Source of the DNA: Acidobacteriota bacterium
Lineage (GTDB): Bacteria > Actinomycetota > Acidimicrobiia > Spongiisociales > ZC4RG35
Assembly: GCA_022573225.1 (NCBI GenBank)
Contig: JACZUI010000018.1
Span: forward strand, 1-43,230
Reading direction: 5' to 3'
DNA: 43,230 nucleotides
The notes beneath the pieces were generated by a model, which ran no database searches, was not told the DNA's origin, and saw only the letters and a list, made by a program, of their open reading frames with translations. Every line of letters begins with the position of its first letter. The stretch's first letter is position 1. Position numbers and translations under genes: made by a program. This document shows, piece by piece, positions 23,973-31,924 of this stretch.

Positions 23973-24161
23973 ATGCTCATTGATTGCCGGCAGTGCGCGA
24001 TGCAGGAAACAAGCGCTTGCGACGACTGTGTCGTGACGTTCCTGCTTGGCGTCCAGCCACTTGATCTCGACGAAAGCGAGGCCGCCGCCCTCGACAATCT
24101 TGCTGAGGAGGGTTTGGTCCCACGTCTCAGGTTGATCCCTGCTGAGCGCCGGGTCGGCTGA
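23973..24161 (+). CDS. small cysteine-rich protein
   Basis: 62 residues; ATG preceded by GGAGGTAGG at good spacing. The N-terminal half holds two Cys pairs, CRQC (5-8) and CDDC (16-19), followed by VVTFLLG and an acidic helix (DLDESEAAALDNLAEEGLVP). The Cys arrangement could bind zinc. I recall similar short proteins in actinobacteria but know no function for them. It is divergent from the CNNM gene; the following membrane protein gene may be in the same transcript. Confidence 0.65.
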   Translation: MLIDCRQCAMQETSACDDCVVTFLLGVQPLDLDESEAAALDNLAEEGLVPRLRLIPAERRVG

Positions 24162-24243
24162 CCTCGTGGCACAGCGGCAGCCTTACCTACTGTGGCCGCC
24201 GCCAGGTCTTTCACGATTGGGCTTGCATTACCCTGACCGACCG

Positions 24244-24540
24244 ATGGTCAAGGTGTACTCGGTCTCACTCGTGCTCGGAATTGTCGGGCTTCTCGTGGTG
24301 ATTCTCGGCGGCGCCTTCGCCGAGAATCTTCGGCGTGACGATCTTGATCCAAACGTGAAGGCCGGAGTCGGCGGTCGGATGATCATTGCCGCCCTGGTGG
24401 GTTTCGGTATGGCCGGAATGTCTGCGGAGTTCGCCCCATTGGGCTTCGAGTGGGGTGTTTCATTGGTCCTGGCGATCGTGGGCGGTTCTGCCGCGGCCAC
24501 TTGGACCCGTTACGCCCCCGATGCCGGCGGTTCCGGCTAA
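24244..24540 (+). CDS. small membrane protein
   Basis: 98 residues from ATG 24244. An in-frame start at 24166 would add 26 residues of low-hydrophobicity Pro-rich sequence, and the membrane protein reads naturally from MVKVYSVSLVLGIVGLLVVILGG. Three membrane segments are visible (about 4-22, 42-60 and 65-85), with a short charged loop (ENLRRDDLDPN) after the first. No motif is recognised. The next gene starts 52 bp downstream. Confidence 0.6.
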   Translation: MVKVYSVSLVLGIVGLLVVILGGAFAENLRRDDLDPNVKAGVGGRMIIAALVGFGMAGMSAEFAPLGFEWGVSLVLAIVGGSAAATWTRYAPDAGGSG

Positions 24541-24592
24541 TGGCCGATCTCACTCGAAGGATTTGTACGACAGACCTAGTGGTCCGTCACTG

Positions 24593-25366
24593 ATGTTGGT
24601 CATCTCGGACATCCATTTTGCTCTCGACGCTCTTCGTCGGGAGGTGGACCGTGGGGAGCTGCTTCTGCTGTTGGGCGATTTCGTCAATCTCACCGACTAC
24701 CGAACCGGTGAAGGGGCAATCGCCGACGTTCTGGGAATGGAGTTCGCCCGTCAGGCCGGCGACGCGAGAGCCGGGGGAGACTTCAAGGCGATGCGTCGGC
24801 TTTGGGAGCAGGCGGCCGGGGACCGGTCGGACGATGTTCGGTCGGCCATCAGATCGTCGATCGCCGACCAATACGGCCTCGTGTCGGCGGCCCTCGCCGA
24901 CGGTCGGGGATATGTCATTCATGGGAACGTCGATCAGCCCGGACTACTCCAGGACTCCCTTCCTCCAACACTGGAATACGTCCATGGAGAGACCCGGGTG
25001 ATAGAGGGTGTCACGTTCGGATTCGTGGGCGGCGGCATAGAGACTCCCCTCAACGCCGAAGGCGAAGTCTCAGACGAGGAGATGCACGAGATTCTGGCCG
25101 CTATGGGCCCGGTAGAGGTCTTGTGCACTCATGTGCCGCCCGCTGTGGACGCTCTCCGCACCGATGTCATAACGGGGCGAAATGAGCGCGGGTCTGAGCC
25201 AATCCTGGAGTACATCCGCGTGCACCAACCGCGGCTGCATCTATTCGGGGACGTTCACCAACCTCAGGCCAGCACCTGGCGGATCGGAAGGACCAACTGT
25301 CGCAACGTCGGCTATTTCCGAGCAACGGGCCGGGCATTCGAGATCAACCTCACGCAGAACCGATGA
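24593..25366 (+). CDS. calcineurin-like metallophosphoesterase
   Basis: 257 residues from ATG 24593, which puts the first metal motif at the N-terminus as usual; the frame is open upstream but is antisense-like in composition. Metal-binding motifs appear in order: SDIH (Asp6, His8), GDF (Asp29), IHGNVD (Asn in the GNxD motif), LCTHVPP and LFGDVHQP. This is the full set for a dinuclear metal phosphatase. The nucleic-acid or nucleotide substrate cannot be told. The 3' neighbour is an SRPBCC protein on the same strand 84 bp away. Confidence 0.85.
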   Translation: MLVISDIHFALDALRREVDRGELLLLLGDFVNLTDYRTGEGAIADVLGMEFARQAGDARAGGDFKAMRRLWEQAAGDRSDDVRSAIRSSIADQYGLVSAALADGRGYVIHGNVDQPGLLQDSLPPTLEYVHGETRVIEGVTFGFVGGGIETPLNAEGEVSDEEMHEILAAMGPVEVLCTHVPPAVDALRTDVITGRNERGSEPILEYIRVHQPRLHLFGDVHQPQASTWRIGRTNCRNVGYFRATGRAFEINLTQNR

Positions 25367-25450
25367 TCGAAGGTCCCACCAGTGGTCCCCGCCGGAGCCA
25401 TCTATGAGACGGGCCACTAGCCTGCCTGACTCAACGACCGCTTTGGAGAT

Positions 25451-25888
25451 ATGACCGAGGGCACCTTTCAGACGCTGGAGATCGACGCTGCCGCCGAAGA
25501 CCTCTATGACGTGGCGGCCGACATTGCCTCGTACCCGGACTGGGCGACTGGGGTCAAAGAGGTGGAGATTCTCGAGACCGACGAGGACGGGAAAGTAGCG
25601 AGGGCTCGTTTCGTAGTCGAGGGTTTTGTCAAACAGATCGAGTACGTGTTGAGATACACCCATGACCGGCCCAATAGATTGGACTGGGTAGCGGAAGAAA
25701 GCCCAGATGTGAAGATGCTGGAGGGCACCTACACCTTCAGTCCGGTCGATGACGCCACGGAGGTGGTGTATTCGCTCAGTGTCGAGCCCAACTTCACCGT
25801 TCCCGGCTTCATCCGCCGGCAAGCCGAGAAGCAGATCGTGACGACCGCCCTTCGCGGGCTTCGCAAACGAGTCATCGGCGCCGGGTAG
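25451..25888 (+). CDS. SRPBCC/START-like (polyketide cyclase-type) protein
   Basis: 145 residues covering one SRPBCC fold: TLEIDAAAEDLYDVAADIASYPDWATGVKEVEIL at the start is the standard coenzyme-Q-binding/cyclase pattern, followed by strands (ARARFVVEGF, YVLRYTHDRP, LDWVAEESPDVKMLEGTYTF) and the long C-terminal helix (about 115-142). These proteins bind hydrophobic ligands; the role here is unknown. It lies 4 bp upstream of the ArsA-type gene, so the two are probably cotranscribed. Confidence 0.85.
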   Translation: MTEGTFQTLEIDAAAEDLYDVAADIASYPDWATGVKEVEILETDEDGKVARARFVVEGFVKQIEYVLRYTHDRPNRLDWVAEESPDVKMLEGTYTFSPVDDATEVVYSLSVEPNFTVPGFIRRQAEKQIVTTALRGLRKRVIGAG

Positions 25889-25892
25889 CCCT

Positions 25893-27071
25893 ATGAGAAT
25901 CGTGTTGGTCACGGGAAAAGGGGGAGTCGGGAAAACGACCATCGCGGCCGCAACGGCCCTCGCATCCGCCGACGCCGGGCACCGGACCCTGGTGACTTCG
26001 ACCGATCCGGCACACTCACTTTCCGACGCGATCGGCATTGACCTCGGCTCGAGCCCATCCCCGATCGTCGCGGGTCTGATGGGTCAGCAGATCGACACCC
26101 AAGAGCAACTCGACAAGTACTGGGGGTCGATCAGGCAGCAATTGCTTGATGTCCTCGACTGGGGAGGCGCGACGGGAATCGAGGCTGAGGAGTTTCTCGT
26201 GTTCCCCGGGATGGACGAGCTGTTTGCCCTCCTCGAGGTAAACCGTCACGCGCGGTCCGGCGAATTCGATGTCATCGTTGTCGACTGTGCACCCACGGCC
26301 GAGACTCTTCGGCTGCTGTCATTGCCAGAGGTCTTGAGCTGGTACTTCGAGAAGGTCATGCCCACCGAGCGAAGAATCATGAAGGCGGCTCGACCTCTGC
26401 TATCCCGGTTGACCGATCTTCCCATACCCGAGGATGAGGTGTTCTCTGCGGCCCAATCGGTGTTCGAGGCCGTCGAAGGTGTCAAAGAGTTGATGTCCAC
26501 ACCCGACGTCACCTCGGCTCGACTCGTTGTGAACCCGGAGAAGATGGTGATCGACGAGGCCCGTCGAACCTACAGCTATCTGGGACTTTTCGGCTACGGA
26601 GTTGACGGGGTGGTGGTCAACCGGATTCTTCCCGATGAGGTATCCGATCCGTACTTCGAACGGTGGAGGTCGATTCAAAAGGGTCATCTCGATGCGATCG
26701 ATGACGCTTTTGCCGATGTGCCTCGGCTGCGGCTTCGACTCTTTGATGATGAGATGGTCGGCGTCGACCGTCTTCGGTTCTTGGCGGATGAGCTCTATCG
26801 GGACAGCGATCCCATCTTCGATTTCAAGGCGAAGAGCCCGTTCCGAATAATCGAGCAGGACGGGAGAGTAGTGATGGAATTGGACATCCCACTGGTGGAG
26901 AAGTCAGAGCTCGAGATCCACCGTCATGGCTATGAGCTCTATATTCGGGTGGGTCCGTATCAACGCTCATTTATACTTCCCGACGCGCTGCATCGTCGCG
27001 AGGTGGATCGAGCCCGGTTGGAGAACGGGGTGCTATCGGTGGAATTCGTCAAGCGGGAGAAGACGCTGTGA
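25893..27071 (+). CDS. ArsA/GET3-type ATPase with C-terminal HSP20-like domain
   Basis: 392 residues. Residues 1-310 are a single ArsA-type ATPase: deviant P-loop GKGGVGKTT (8-16), switch region STDPAHSLSDAIG (about 36-48) and VIVVDCAPTAETLRLLSLPE. There is one copy of the ATPase unit, as in GET3, and no arsenite-binding Cys cluster. Residues about 325-392 fold like an alpha-crystallin/HSP20 domain (VMELDIPLVEKSELEIHRHGYELYIRVG, RARLENGVLSVEFVKRE). This architecture points to protein or membrane-protein handling rather than arsenite export. It overlaps the next ORF by 4 bp. Confidence 0.88.
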   Translation: MRIVLVTGKGGVGKTTIAAATALASADAGHRTLVTSTDPAHSLSDAIGIDLGSSPSPIVAGLMGQQIDTQEQLDKYWGSIRQQLLDVLDWGGATGIEAEEFLVFPGMDELFALLEVNRHARSGEFDVIVVDCAPTAETLRLLSLPEVLSWYFEKVMPTERRIMKAARPLLSRLTDLPIPEDEVFSAAQSVFEAVEGVKELMSTPDVTSARLVVNPEKMVIDEARRTYSYLGLFGYGVDGVVVNRILPDEVSDPYFERWRSIQKGHLDAIDDAFADVPRLRLRLFDDEMVGVDRLRFLADELYRDSDPIFDFKAKSPFRIIEQDGRVVMELDIPLVEKSELEIHRHGYELYIRVGPYQRSFILPDALHRREVDRARLENGVLSVEFVKREKTL

Positions 27072-27256
27072 GCCCGGAAACGCCTCCGACGATAGAGGTG
27101 TTGGGGCGCGCCGGGCGACGTGCGATCTATCACCTCCTCCAGGCTGTGATAGAAGGCCTCAAGGCAATCGAGGCCGTGATCGAAGAGGTGGGGACCCTCG
27201 GTGACACCTCGGAAGAGCCCGGCGATGAAGGCCGGGTCAAGATCGAGATCGAATGA
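27068..27256 (+). CDS. small protein between arsA-type and DUF1232 genes
   Basis: 62 residues from a GTG that overlaps the previous stop (GTGA); its own stop overlaps the following ATG (ATGA). An amphipathic helix (about 14-42: AGRRAIYHLLQAVIEGLKAIEAVIEEV) is followed by an acidic tail. No family recognised. The double 4-bp overlap is strong evidence that it is translated. The helix could be an interaction partner of the HSP20-type domain encoded before it, but this is speculation. Confidence 0.65.
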   Translation: MSPETPPTIEVLGRAGRRAIYHLLQAVIEGLKAIEAVIEEVGTLGDTSEEPGDEGRVKIEIE

Positions 27257-27681
27257 GTGACGGCAATCACCGGATCCGCCCTGACGAGATACTCCCGCCC
27301 GACGGGAGTTCGATCCAGGTGTCCCAGTTGGTCAAGGACGCCGTTCTCCTCTTGCCCAACATCGTGAAACTGATTGGCAGACTCCTCCGCGATCCAAGAG
27401 TCCCGAGACGCTCCAAGATCGCCCTCGGGATGGCGGCGGCCTATGTCATCAGCCCCGTGGATCTGATCCCTGATGTGATACCCGTCATCGGGTGGGCCGA
27501 CGATGTGGTGATCCTGATGTTTGCCATCGATTCGCTCATGAGCCGTGCCGACCCGGTGATCATCGAAGAGCACTGGGACGGACCAGGAGACCTTCTTTCA
27601 CTGGTGCATGAGGTCGTGGGTCTGTCACGGAGCATCCTGCCGAGGCCTATCAGCGCTGTCCTCGATCGTCTGTACGGGTAG
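27253..27681 (+). CDS. DUF1232 (YkvA-type) membrane protein
   Basis: 142 residues. The DUF1232 core is clear: RVPRRSKIALGMAAAYVISPVDLIPDVIPVIGWADDVVILMFAIDSLM (about 57-104), with the SPxDLIPD motif that defines the family. Function is unknown for the family; members are thought to sit in the membrane. It is the third gene of a tightly overlapping set with the ArsA-HSP20 ATPase. Confidence 0.88.
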   Translation: MSDGNHRIRPDEILPPDGSSIQVSQLVKDAVLLLPNIVKLIGRLLRDPRVPRRSKIALGMAAAYVISPVDLIPDVIPVIGWADDVVILMFAIDSLMSRADPVIIEEHWDGPGDLLSLVHEVVGLSRSILPRPISAVLDRLYG

Positions 27682-27776
27682 GAGCCTGCTGAGTGATGCC
27701 GTCGGTCAGATCGGCTGCATCATTCAACGGCCTCCCAACTTTCGCGATGTTGCACTAACACCAATACTCTTGAGTC

Positions 27777-28802
27777 ATGGCGTTCTCTGATGGCATAGCC
27801 GATTTCCGATCAGACACGGTCACCCGGCCAACCCCCGAGATGCTGGAGGCGATGGCTTCTGCACCCCTGGGCGACGACGTCTATCACGACGACCCAACCG
27901 TCAATGGGCTCGAGCAGGAGTCGGCCGACCTTTTAGGTAAGGAAGCTGCCGTATTCGTGCCGACCGGCACGATGGGCAACCAGTTGGCAATCATGGCCCA
28001 GACCAACCCCGGCGAAGAGGTGCTTGCCCATGAGGGATCCCACGTGCGCAGCATCGAAGGTGGAGCGCCACAGGCTCTTTCCGGTGTTGGATTCAGAACA
28101 GTGTCCGGTGAAGGCGGGCAAATCGAGCCGGCGGACGTCGACTCGGCCATGGAGTGGTCCGGGTTCTTCCCGGTTATCGGGCTCATGGTCTGGGAGAACA
28201 CGCACAACCTTTCCGGCGGGAGAGTCGTGCCGATCGACCTAATGGAGAAAACGTCGGAGTCGGCCCGACGCCACGGGCTGAATGTGCATATTGACGGTGC
28301 ACGCATCTTCAATGCGGTAGCGGCCAGCGGCGTCCCCATCACCAGATATGCGGCAACGGCGGATTCGGTTCAGTTCTGTTTCTCCAAGGGTCTTGGCGCT
28401 CCAATCGGCTCCATCGTTTGCGGATCGACCGAGTTGATGGCTGAGGTGCGGCGACTGAGGAAGCGGCTAGGCGGGGGCATGCGTCAGACCGGGGTCATTG
28501 CAGCGGCGGCGCGGGTCGCCCTTGCGAGCAGAGATCGACTTGTCGAAGACCACATCCTTGCTCGGCGTCTTGGAGACCTGTTTGCCGATGCCTTCCCCGG
28601 GTCGGTGGATCCTGTGTCCATCGAGACCAACATGGCTCGGATCGACTTCCAGTCGATCGGGCTGTCGTGGGTCGAGGCCAGCGAGCGTCTCGAGTCCGCT
28701 GGGATCAAGGTCAATCCGCCCCTTCCGGGCGGATGGCGGATCGTGACCCACCGTGATGTTGATGCCTCCGATGCCGAGAAACTCCTTGCGGCACTCTCGT
28801 AA
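27777..28802 (+). CDS. ltaE: low-specificity L-threonine aldolase
   Basis: 341 residues, the normal length for this PLP enzyme that cleaves L-threonine or L-allo-threonine to glycine and acetaldehyde. Seen: DFRSDTVTRPTPEMLEAM at the start, the HEGSHVRSIEGGAPQALSG segment with the His that stacks on PLP, VHIDGARIFNAVAASG with the Asp that contacts the pyridine nitrogen, and the Schiff-base Lys204 in FSKGLGAPIGS. The 95-bp region before it probably contains its own promoter. The downstream fabD gene is close (14-32 bp), so cotranscription is possible. Confidence 0.94.
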   Translation: MAFSDGIADFRSDTVTRPTPEMLEAMASAPLGDDVYHDDPTVNGLEQESADLLGKEAAVFVPTGTMGNQLAIMAQTNPGEEVLAHEGSHVRSIEGGAPQALSGVGFRTVSGEGGQIEPADVDSAMEWSGFFPVIGLMVWENTHNLSGGRVVPIDLMEKTSESARRHGLNVHIDGARIFNAVAASGVPITRYAATADSVQFCFSKGLGAPIGSIVCGSTELMAEVRRLRKRLGGGMRQTGVIAAAARVALASRDRLVEDHILARRLGDLFADAFPGSVDPVSIETNMARIDFQSIGLSWVEASERLESAGIKVNPPLPGGWRIVTHRDVDASDAEKLLAALS

Positions 28803-28834
28803 CCCGGTCAGGCCAGGTGGGGTCGGATAACAGC

Positions 28835-29776
28835 GTGAGTCTTGGTGTTCTTTTCCCGGGCCAGGGAAGTCAGTTTGTCGGCATGGGGGCAGATCTCTTC
28901 GAGGCGCGCCCTGATCTGCTGGGTAACGCCGCCAATGACGTCCTTGGCTTCGACCTGAGGAAGATGTGTCTCGAGGGCCCCGAAAAAGAGTTGACCAGGA
29001 CCGAGCATGCCCAGCCCGCCCTATTCGCCCTCTCGTTCGCTCTCTGGGACGAGTTCCGCAGGAGCCTCGAGGGCACACCATCAGGCATGGCAGGTCATTC
29101 CCTCGGGGAGTACACGGCCCTGACCGCGGCGAACGCCGTCGAGTTCGCCAGTTCCCTGGGAGTGGTCGCTCTCCGCGGGCGGGCCATGGCCGCAGCCGCA
29201 GATGCCGAACCATCCGGGATGGCTGCCCTCATCGGGGCCGATGAGGAGCTAGCTCAGTCGGTATGCGCGGTCAGGCGCGAGATGGGTGGCCGTCTCAGTG
29301 TGGCCAATATCAACTCACCCGGCCAGATCGTCGTGGCCGGTGGGGCCGCGGACATCGAATGGCTGGTCGCGGAGGGCAGAGATCACGGGATTCGTCGGGT
29401 CATTCCACTGAAGGTGGCGGGAGCATTTCATTCGTCGTTCATGGCGTCGGCATCCGAGTCTGTGGCGGATGGGTTGGGCAAGGTCGAGATCAGGGAGCCT
29501 GAGGTGCCGGTTTGGGCGAACGCCACAGCGTCGCCGCATGAAGAGTCGGCCATTGTCTCTGTCCTAGCCCGCCAGGTAGTCGAGCCGGTTCGTTTCATGG
29601 AGATATTGCAGAACATGAGCGAAGCGGGGATCTCTACGTATGTCCATATTGGTCCTGGAGATGTGACGGCCGGACTTGTCCGCAAGACCCTGCCCGGCGC
29701 AGAAGCCATGGTCGTGTCGTCAATTGAAGACATCAGTGGGGTCGTCGATGCCCTCGGTACGATGGTCCAACGCTGA
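28835..29776 (+). CDS. fabD: malonyl-CoA:ACP transacylase
   Basis: 313 residues from the GTG at 28835, which gives the usual short N-terminus (MSLGVLFPGQGSQ); an in-frame GTG at 28817 is possible. The active-site Ser89 lies in GHSLGEY and the catalytic His199 in GAFHSSFM; QPALFALSFAL, GRAMAAAA and VANINSPGQIVVAG are standard. It loads malonyl groups from CoA onto ACP. First gene of the fabD-fabH-fabG-acpP-fabF cluster; fabH starts 11 bp after its stop. Confidence 0.95.
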   Translation: MSLGVLFPGQGSQFVGMGADLFEARPDLLGNAANDVLGFDLRKMCLEGPEKELTRTEHAQPALFALSFALWDEFRRSLEGTPSGMAGHSLGEYTALTAANAVEFASSLGVVALRGRAMAAAADAEPSGMAALIGADEELAQSVCAVRREMGGRLSVANINSPGQIVVAGGAADIEWLVAEGRDHGIRRVIPLKVAGAFHSSFMASASESVADGLGKVEIREPEVPVWANATASPHEESAIVSVLARQVVEPVRFMEILQNMSEAGISTYVHIGPGDVTAGLVRKTLPGAEAMVVSSIEDISGVVDALGTMVQR

Positions 29777-29787
29777 GGAGATCGTCT

Positions 29788-30873
29788 ATGCGCAATGCTG
29801 AAATCACCGGGTGGGGCAAGTGCATGCCTCCGAACGTCCTTTCCAATCACGACCTCGAGCAGTTGGTCGACACCTCGGACGAATGGATCACGACTCGGAC
29901 CGGGATCAAGGAGCGGCGCATTGCCCATGTCGAGGCTTCTGATATGGCCGCTGTTGCCGGTCTGCGCGCCCTCGCTGCCGCGGGCAAGACGGTCGCCGAT
30001 GTCGACCTCATTCTTGTCGCCACTTGCAGCGGGGACTCCATCATTCCGTCCACGGCTTCGGTAGTCCAGAAGAAGATGGAGGCCTGGAATGCAGCCGCCA
30101 TGGACTTGAACGCCGCCTGCTCCGGTTTTGTCTACGGGCTGGTGGTCGGGACCAACATGATTCGAGGTGGCACCAACTCGACGGTGCTCCTCATCGGCAC
30201 GGAGAAGCTCCACTACTTGATGGATTTCACCGATCGCGCCACCTGCATTCTCTTCGGGGACGGGGCCGGCGCCGTGGTCCTCGAGCCGACGGACGAGCGG
30301 ATCGGTATTCTCTCCTCCGAACTTGGAATGGATGGGTCTGCCGGCCACATACTCGAGGTCCCCTCGGATGGAACCGCTGGTGACCGAAGGCCCCGCGATC
30401 CTGCCCAATGCGGCATTTCAATTGAAGGGCCGGAGCTATTCCGGCGGGCTGTCACCACCATGAGCGAGTCTTCGGGCCGAGTCTTGGCAGAGGCCGGCCT
30501 GGAGCTCGAGGACATCGACCTTCTCATCCCCCATCAGGCAAATGTGAGGATCATCGACGCCACCGCGAAGCGGCTCGGGGTGGACTCATCAAAGGTCTAC
30601 GTCAACATTCACTCGTACGGCAACACTTCAGCAGCCACTATTCCTGTTGCCCTCACCGAGGCGCTCGAGCAGGGACGGATCAACCCTGGAGGTCTGATTG
30701 CCTTCACTGCTTTCGGTGGGGGGCTCACCTGGGCCTCGGCAATCTACCGTTGGGGTGGCAGGGTCGAGCCGCTGGGCGAGAGCGACGCCAGTCTGCCTCC
30801 CTCCGATCGAACGACGATGGAACTACTTCAGCCCAATTTCGATTTCTTTGGGTTGCCGGAGAAGTTGGCGTGA
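29788..30873 (+). CDS. fabH: beta-ketoacyl-ACP synthase III with extended C-terminus
   Basis: 361 residues. Catalytic triad Cys111 (NAACSGF), His249 (IPHQAN) and Asn279 (YGNTSAAT) is intact, with DEWITTRTGIKERRIA near the start. It condenses an acyl-CoA starter with malonyl-ACP to begin fatty acid synthesis. The normal end (FGGGLTWASAIYRW) is followed by an unusual 39-residue tail (from about residue 323) rich in Pro, Ser and acidic residues and ending FDFFGLPEKLA. The stop overlaps the fabG start (GTGA), and the tail is therefore really in frame with coupled translation. Confidence 0.94.
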   Translation: MRNAEITGWGKCMPPNVLSNHDLEQLVDTSDEWITTRTGIKERRIAHVEASDMAAVAGLRALAAAGKTVADVDLILVATCSGDSIIPSTASVVQKKMEAWNAAAMDLNAACSGFVYGLVVGTNMIRGGTNSTVLLIGTEKLHYLMDFTDRATCILFGDGAGAVVLEPTDERIGILSSELGMDGSAGHILEVPSDGTAGDRRPRDPAQCGISIEGPELFRRAVTTMSESSGRVLAEAGLELEDIDLLIPHQANVRIIDATAKRLGVDSSKVYVNIHSYGNTSAATIPVALTEALEQGRINPGGLIAFTAFGGGLTWASAIYRWGGRVEPLGESDASLPPSDRTTMELLQPNFDFFGLPEKLA

Positions 30874-31619
30874 CTGAAGTCGATGAGAATCGAGTGGCTG
30901 TCGTTACTGGAGGGTCGAGAGGGATCGGGCGCGCGATAGCAATGAGGCTGGCGGAATCCGGACACGCCGTGGTCGTCAACTACGCGTCGAGTTCGACCGC
31001 AGCCTCAGAGGTTGTGGAGAAGATTCAGGCGTCCGGTGGTGTCGCCCTAGCCCATCGCGCCGACGTCTCAAAGACTGATGAGGTCACCGAGATGTTCGAG
31101 AGAGCTACGTCTCAGCTAGGACCGGTCTCGGTGCTGGTGAATAACGCCGGGATCACCCGGGACAACCTCCTCCTGCGGATGACCCCTGAGGATTTCGACG
31201 ATGTCATCGCGGTCAATCTTCGCTCGGCTTTCCTTTGCACAAAGGCGGCCTTGCGAGGGATGCTCAGGGCGCGCTGGGGCAGAGTCGTGTCAATCGCCTC
31301 GGTAGCCGGCATCACCGGCAACCCCGGCCAGGCCAACTACTCGGCATCGAAGGCCGGCCTGATCGGATTCTCCAAGTCCATCGCCAAGGAGTACGGCAAA
31401 CGCACAATCACCGTGAACGTCGTCGCTCCCGGTTTCATCACCACCGACATGACAGCCGACCTGGGAGATGACGTAAGAGAGGGTGCACTCGAGACGATCA
31501 CGTTGGGGCGTTTCGGTGACCCTGAGGATGTCGCATCGGCAGTGGATTTTCTTGTTTCAGATGACGCCGGTTACATCACCGGCCAGGTTCTGTCGGTGGA
31601 CGGCGGGATCGCGCTGTAA
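30870..31619 (+). CDS. fabG: 3-oxoacyl-ACP reductase
   Basis: 249 residues from the GTG at 30870, which overlaps the fabH stop; an open frame continues upstream but antisense-like. Rossmann motif TGGSRGIG (13-20), NNAG (91-94) and catalytic Ser144-Tyr157-Lys161 (SIASVAG, YSASK) are all present; FVVAPG-type segment VNVVAPGFITTDMT follows. It reduces 3-oxoacyl-ACP with NADPH. Position between fabH and acpP makes the fatty acid assignment firm over a generic SDR. Confidence 0.95.
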   Translation: MTEVDENRVAVVTGGSRGIGRAIAMRLAESGHAVVVNYASSSTAASEVVEKIQASGGVALAHRADVSKTDEVTEMFERATSQLGPVSVLVNNAGITRDNLLLRMTPEDFDDVIAVNLRSAFLCTKAALRGMLRARWGRVVSIASVAGITGNPGQANYSASKAGLIGFSKSIAKEYGKRTITVNVVAPGFITTDMTADLGDDVREGALETITLGRFGDPEDVASAVDFLVSDDAGYITGQVLSVDGGIAL

Positions 31620-31651
31620 GTTCTGCAACCCAAATCAAATAGGAGTGGAGA

Positions 31652-31897
31652 ATGGAAAGAGACGCGGTATCCGAAAGGCTCAACGGCGTGTTGGTATCGG
31701 AGCTTGGCCTCGACGAGTCCAAGATCAACGATGCTGCACATTTTGAAGAGGACCTGGATGTCGACAGCCTCGGAGTTGTCGAGCTGTTGATGGCCCTCGA
31801 GGACGAGTTTGGTATCAAGATCCCTGATGAGGACGCCGAGTCCATCATGACGGTCGGTCAGGCAATCGATCTGGTTCACCAAAAGCTGGGCAGCTAG
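31652..31897 (+). CDS. acpP: acyl carrier protein
   Basis: 81 residues, acidic. The phosphopantetheine site is Ser39 in DVDSLGVVEL, followed by helix III and IPDEDAESIMTVGQAIDLV, all standard. GGAGTGGAG sits well spaced before the ATG. It carries growing acyl chains between the Fab enzymes encoded on both sides. Confidence 0.96.
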   Translation: MERDAVSERLNGVLVSELGLDESKINDAAHFEEDLDVDSLGVVELLMALEDEFGIKIPDEDAESIMTVGQAIDLVHQKLGS

Positions 31898-31924
31898 TTC
31901 ATCACCGGACAGACCACTAACCCC

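Noticed and set aside
29428-30408. 326-codon open frame antisense to fabD/fabH
   Set aside because: Shadow frame; spans the border of two real genes and has no family-like segments.
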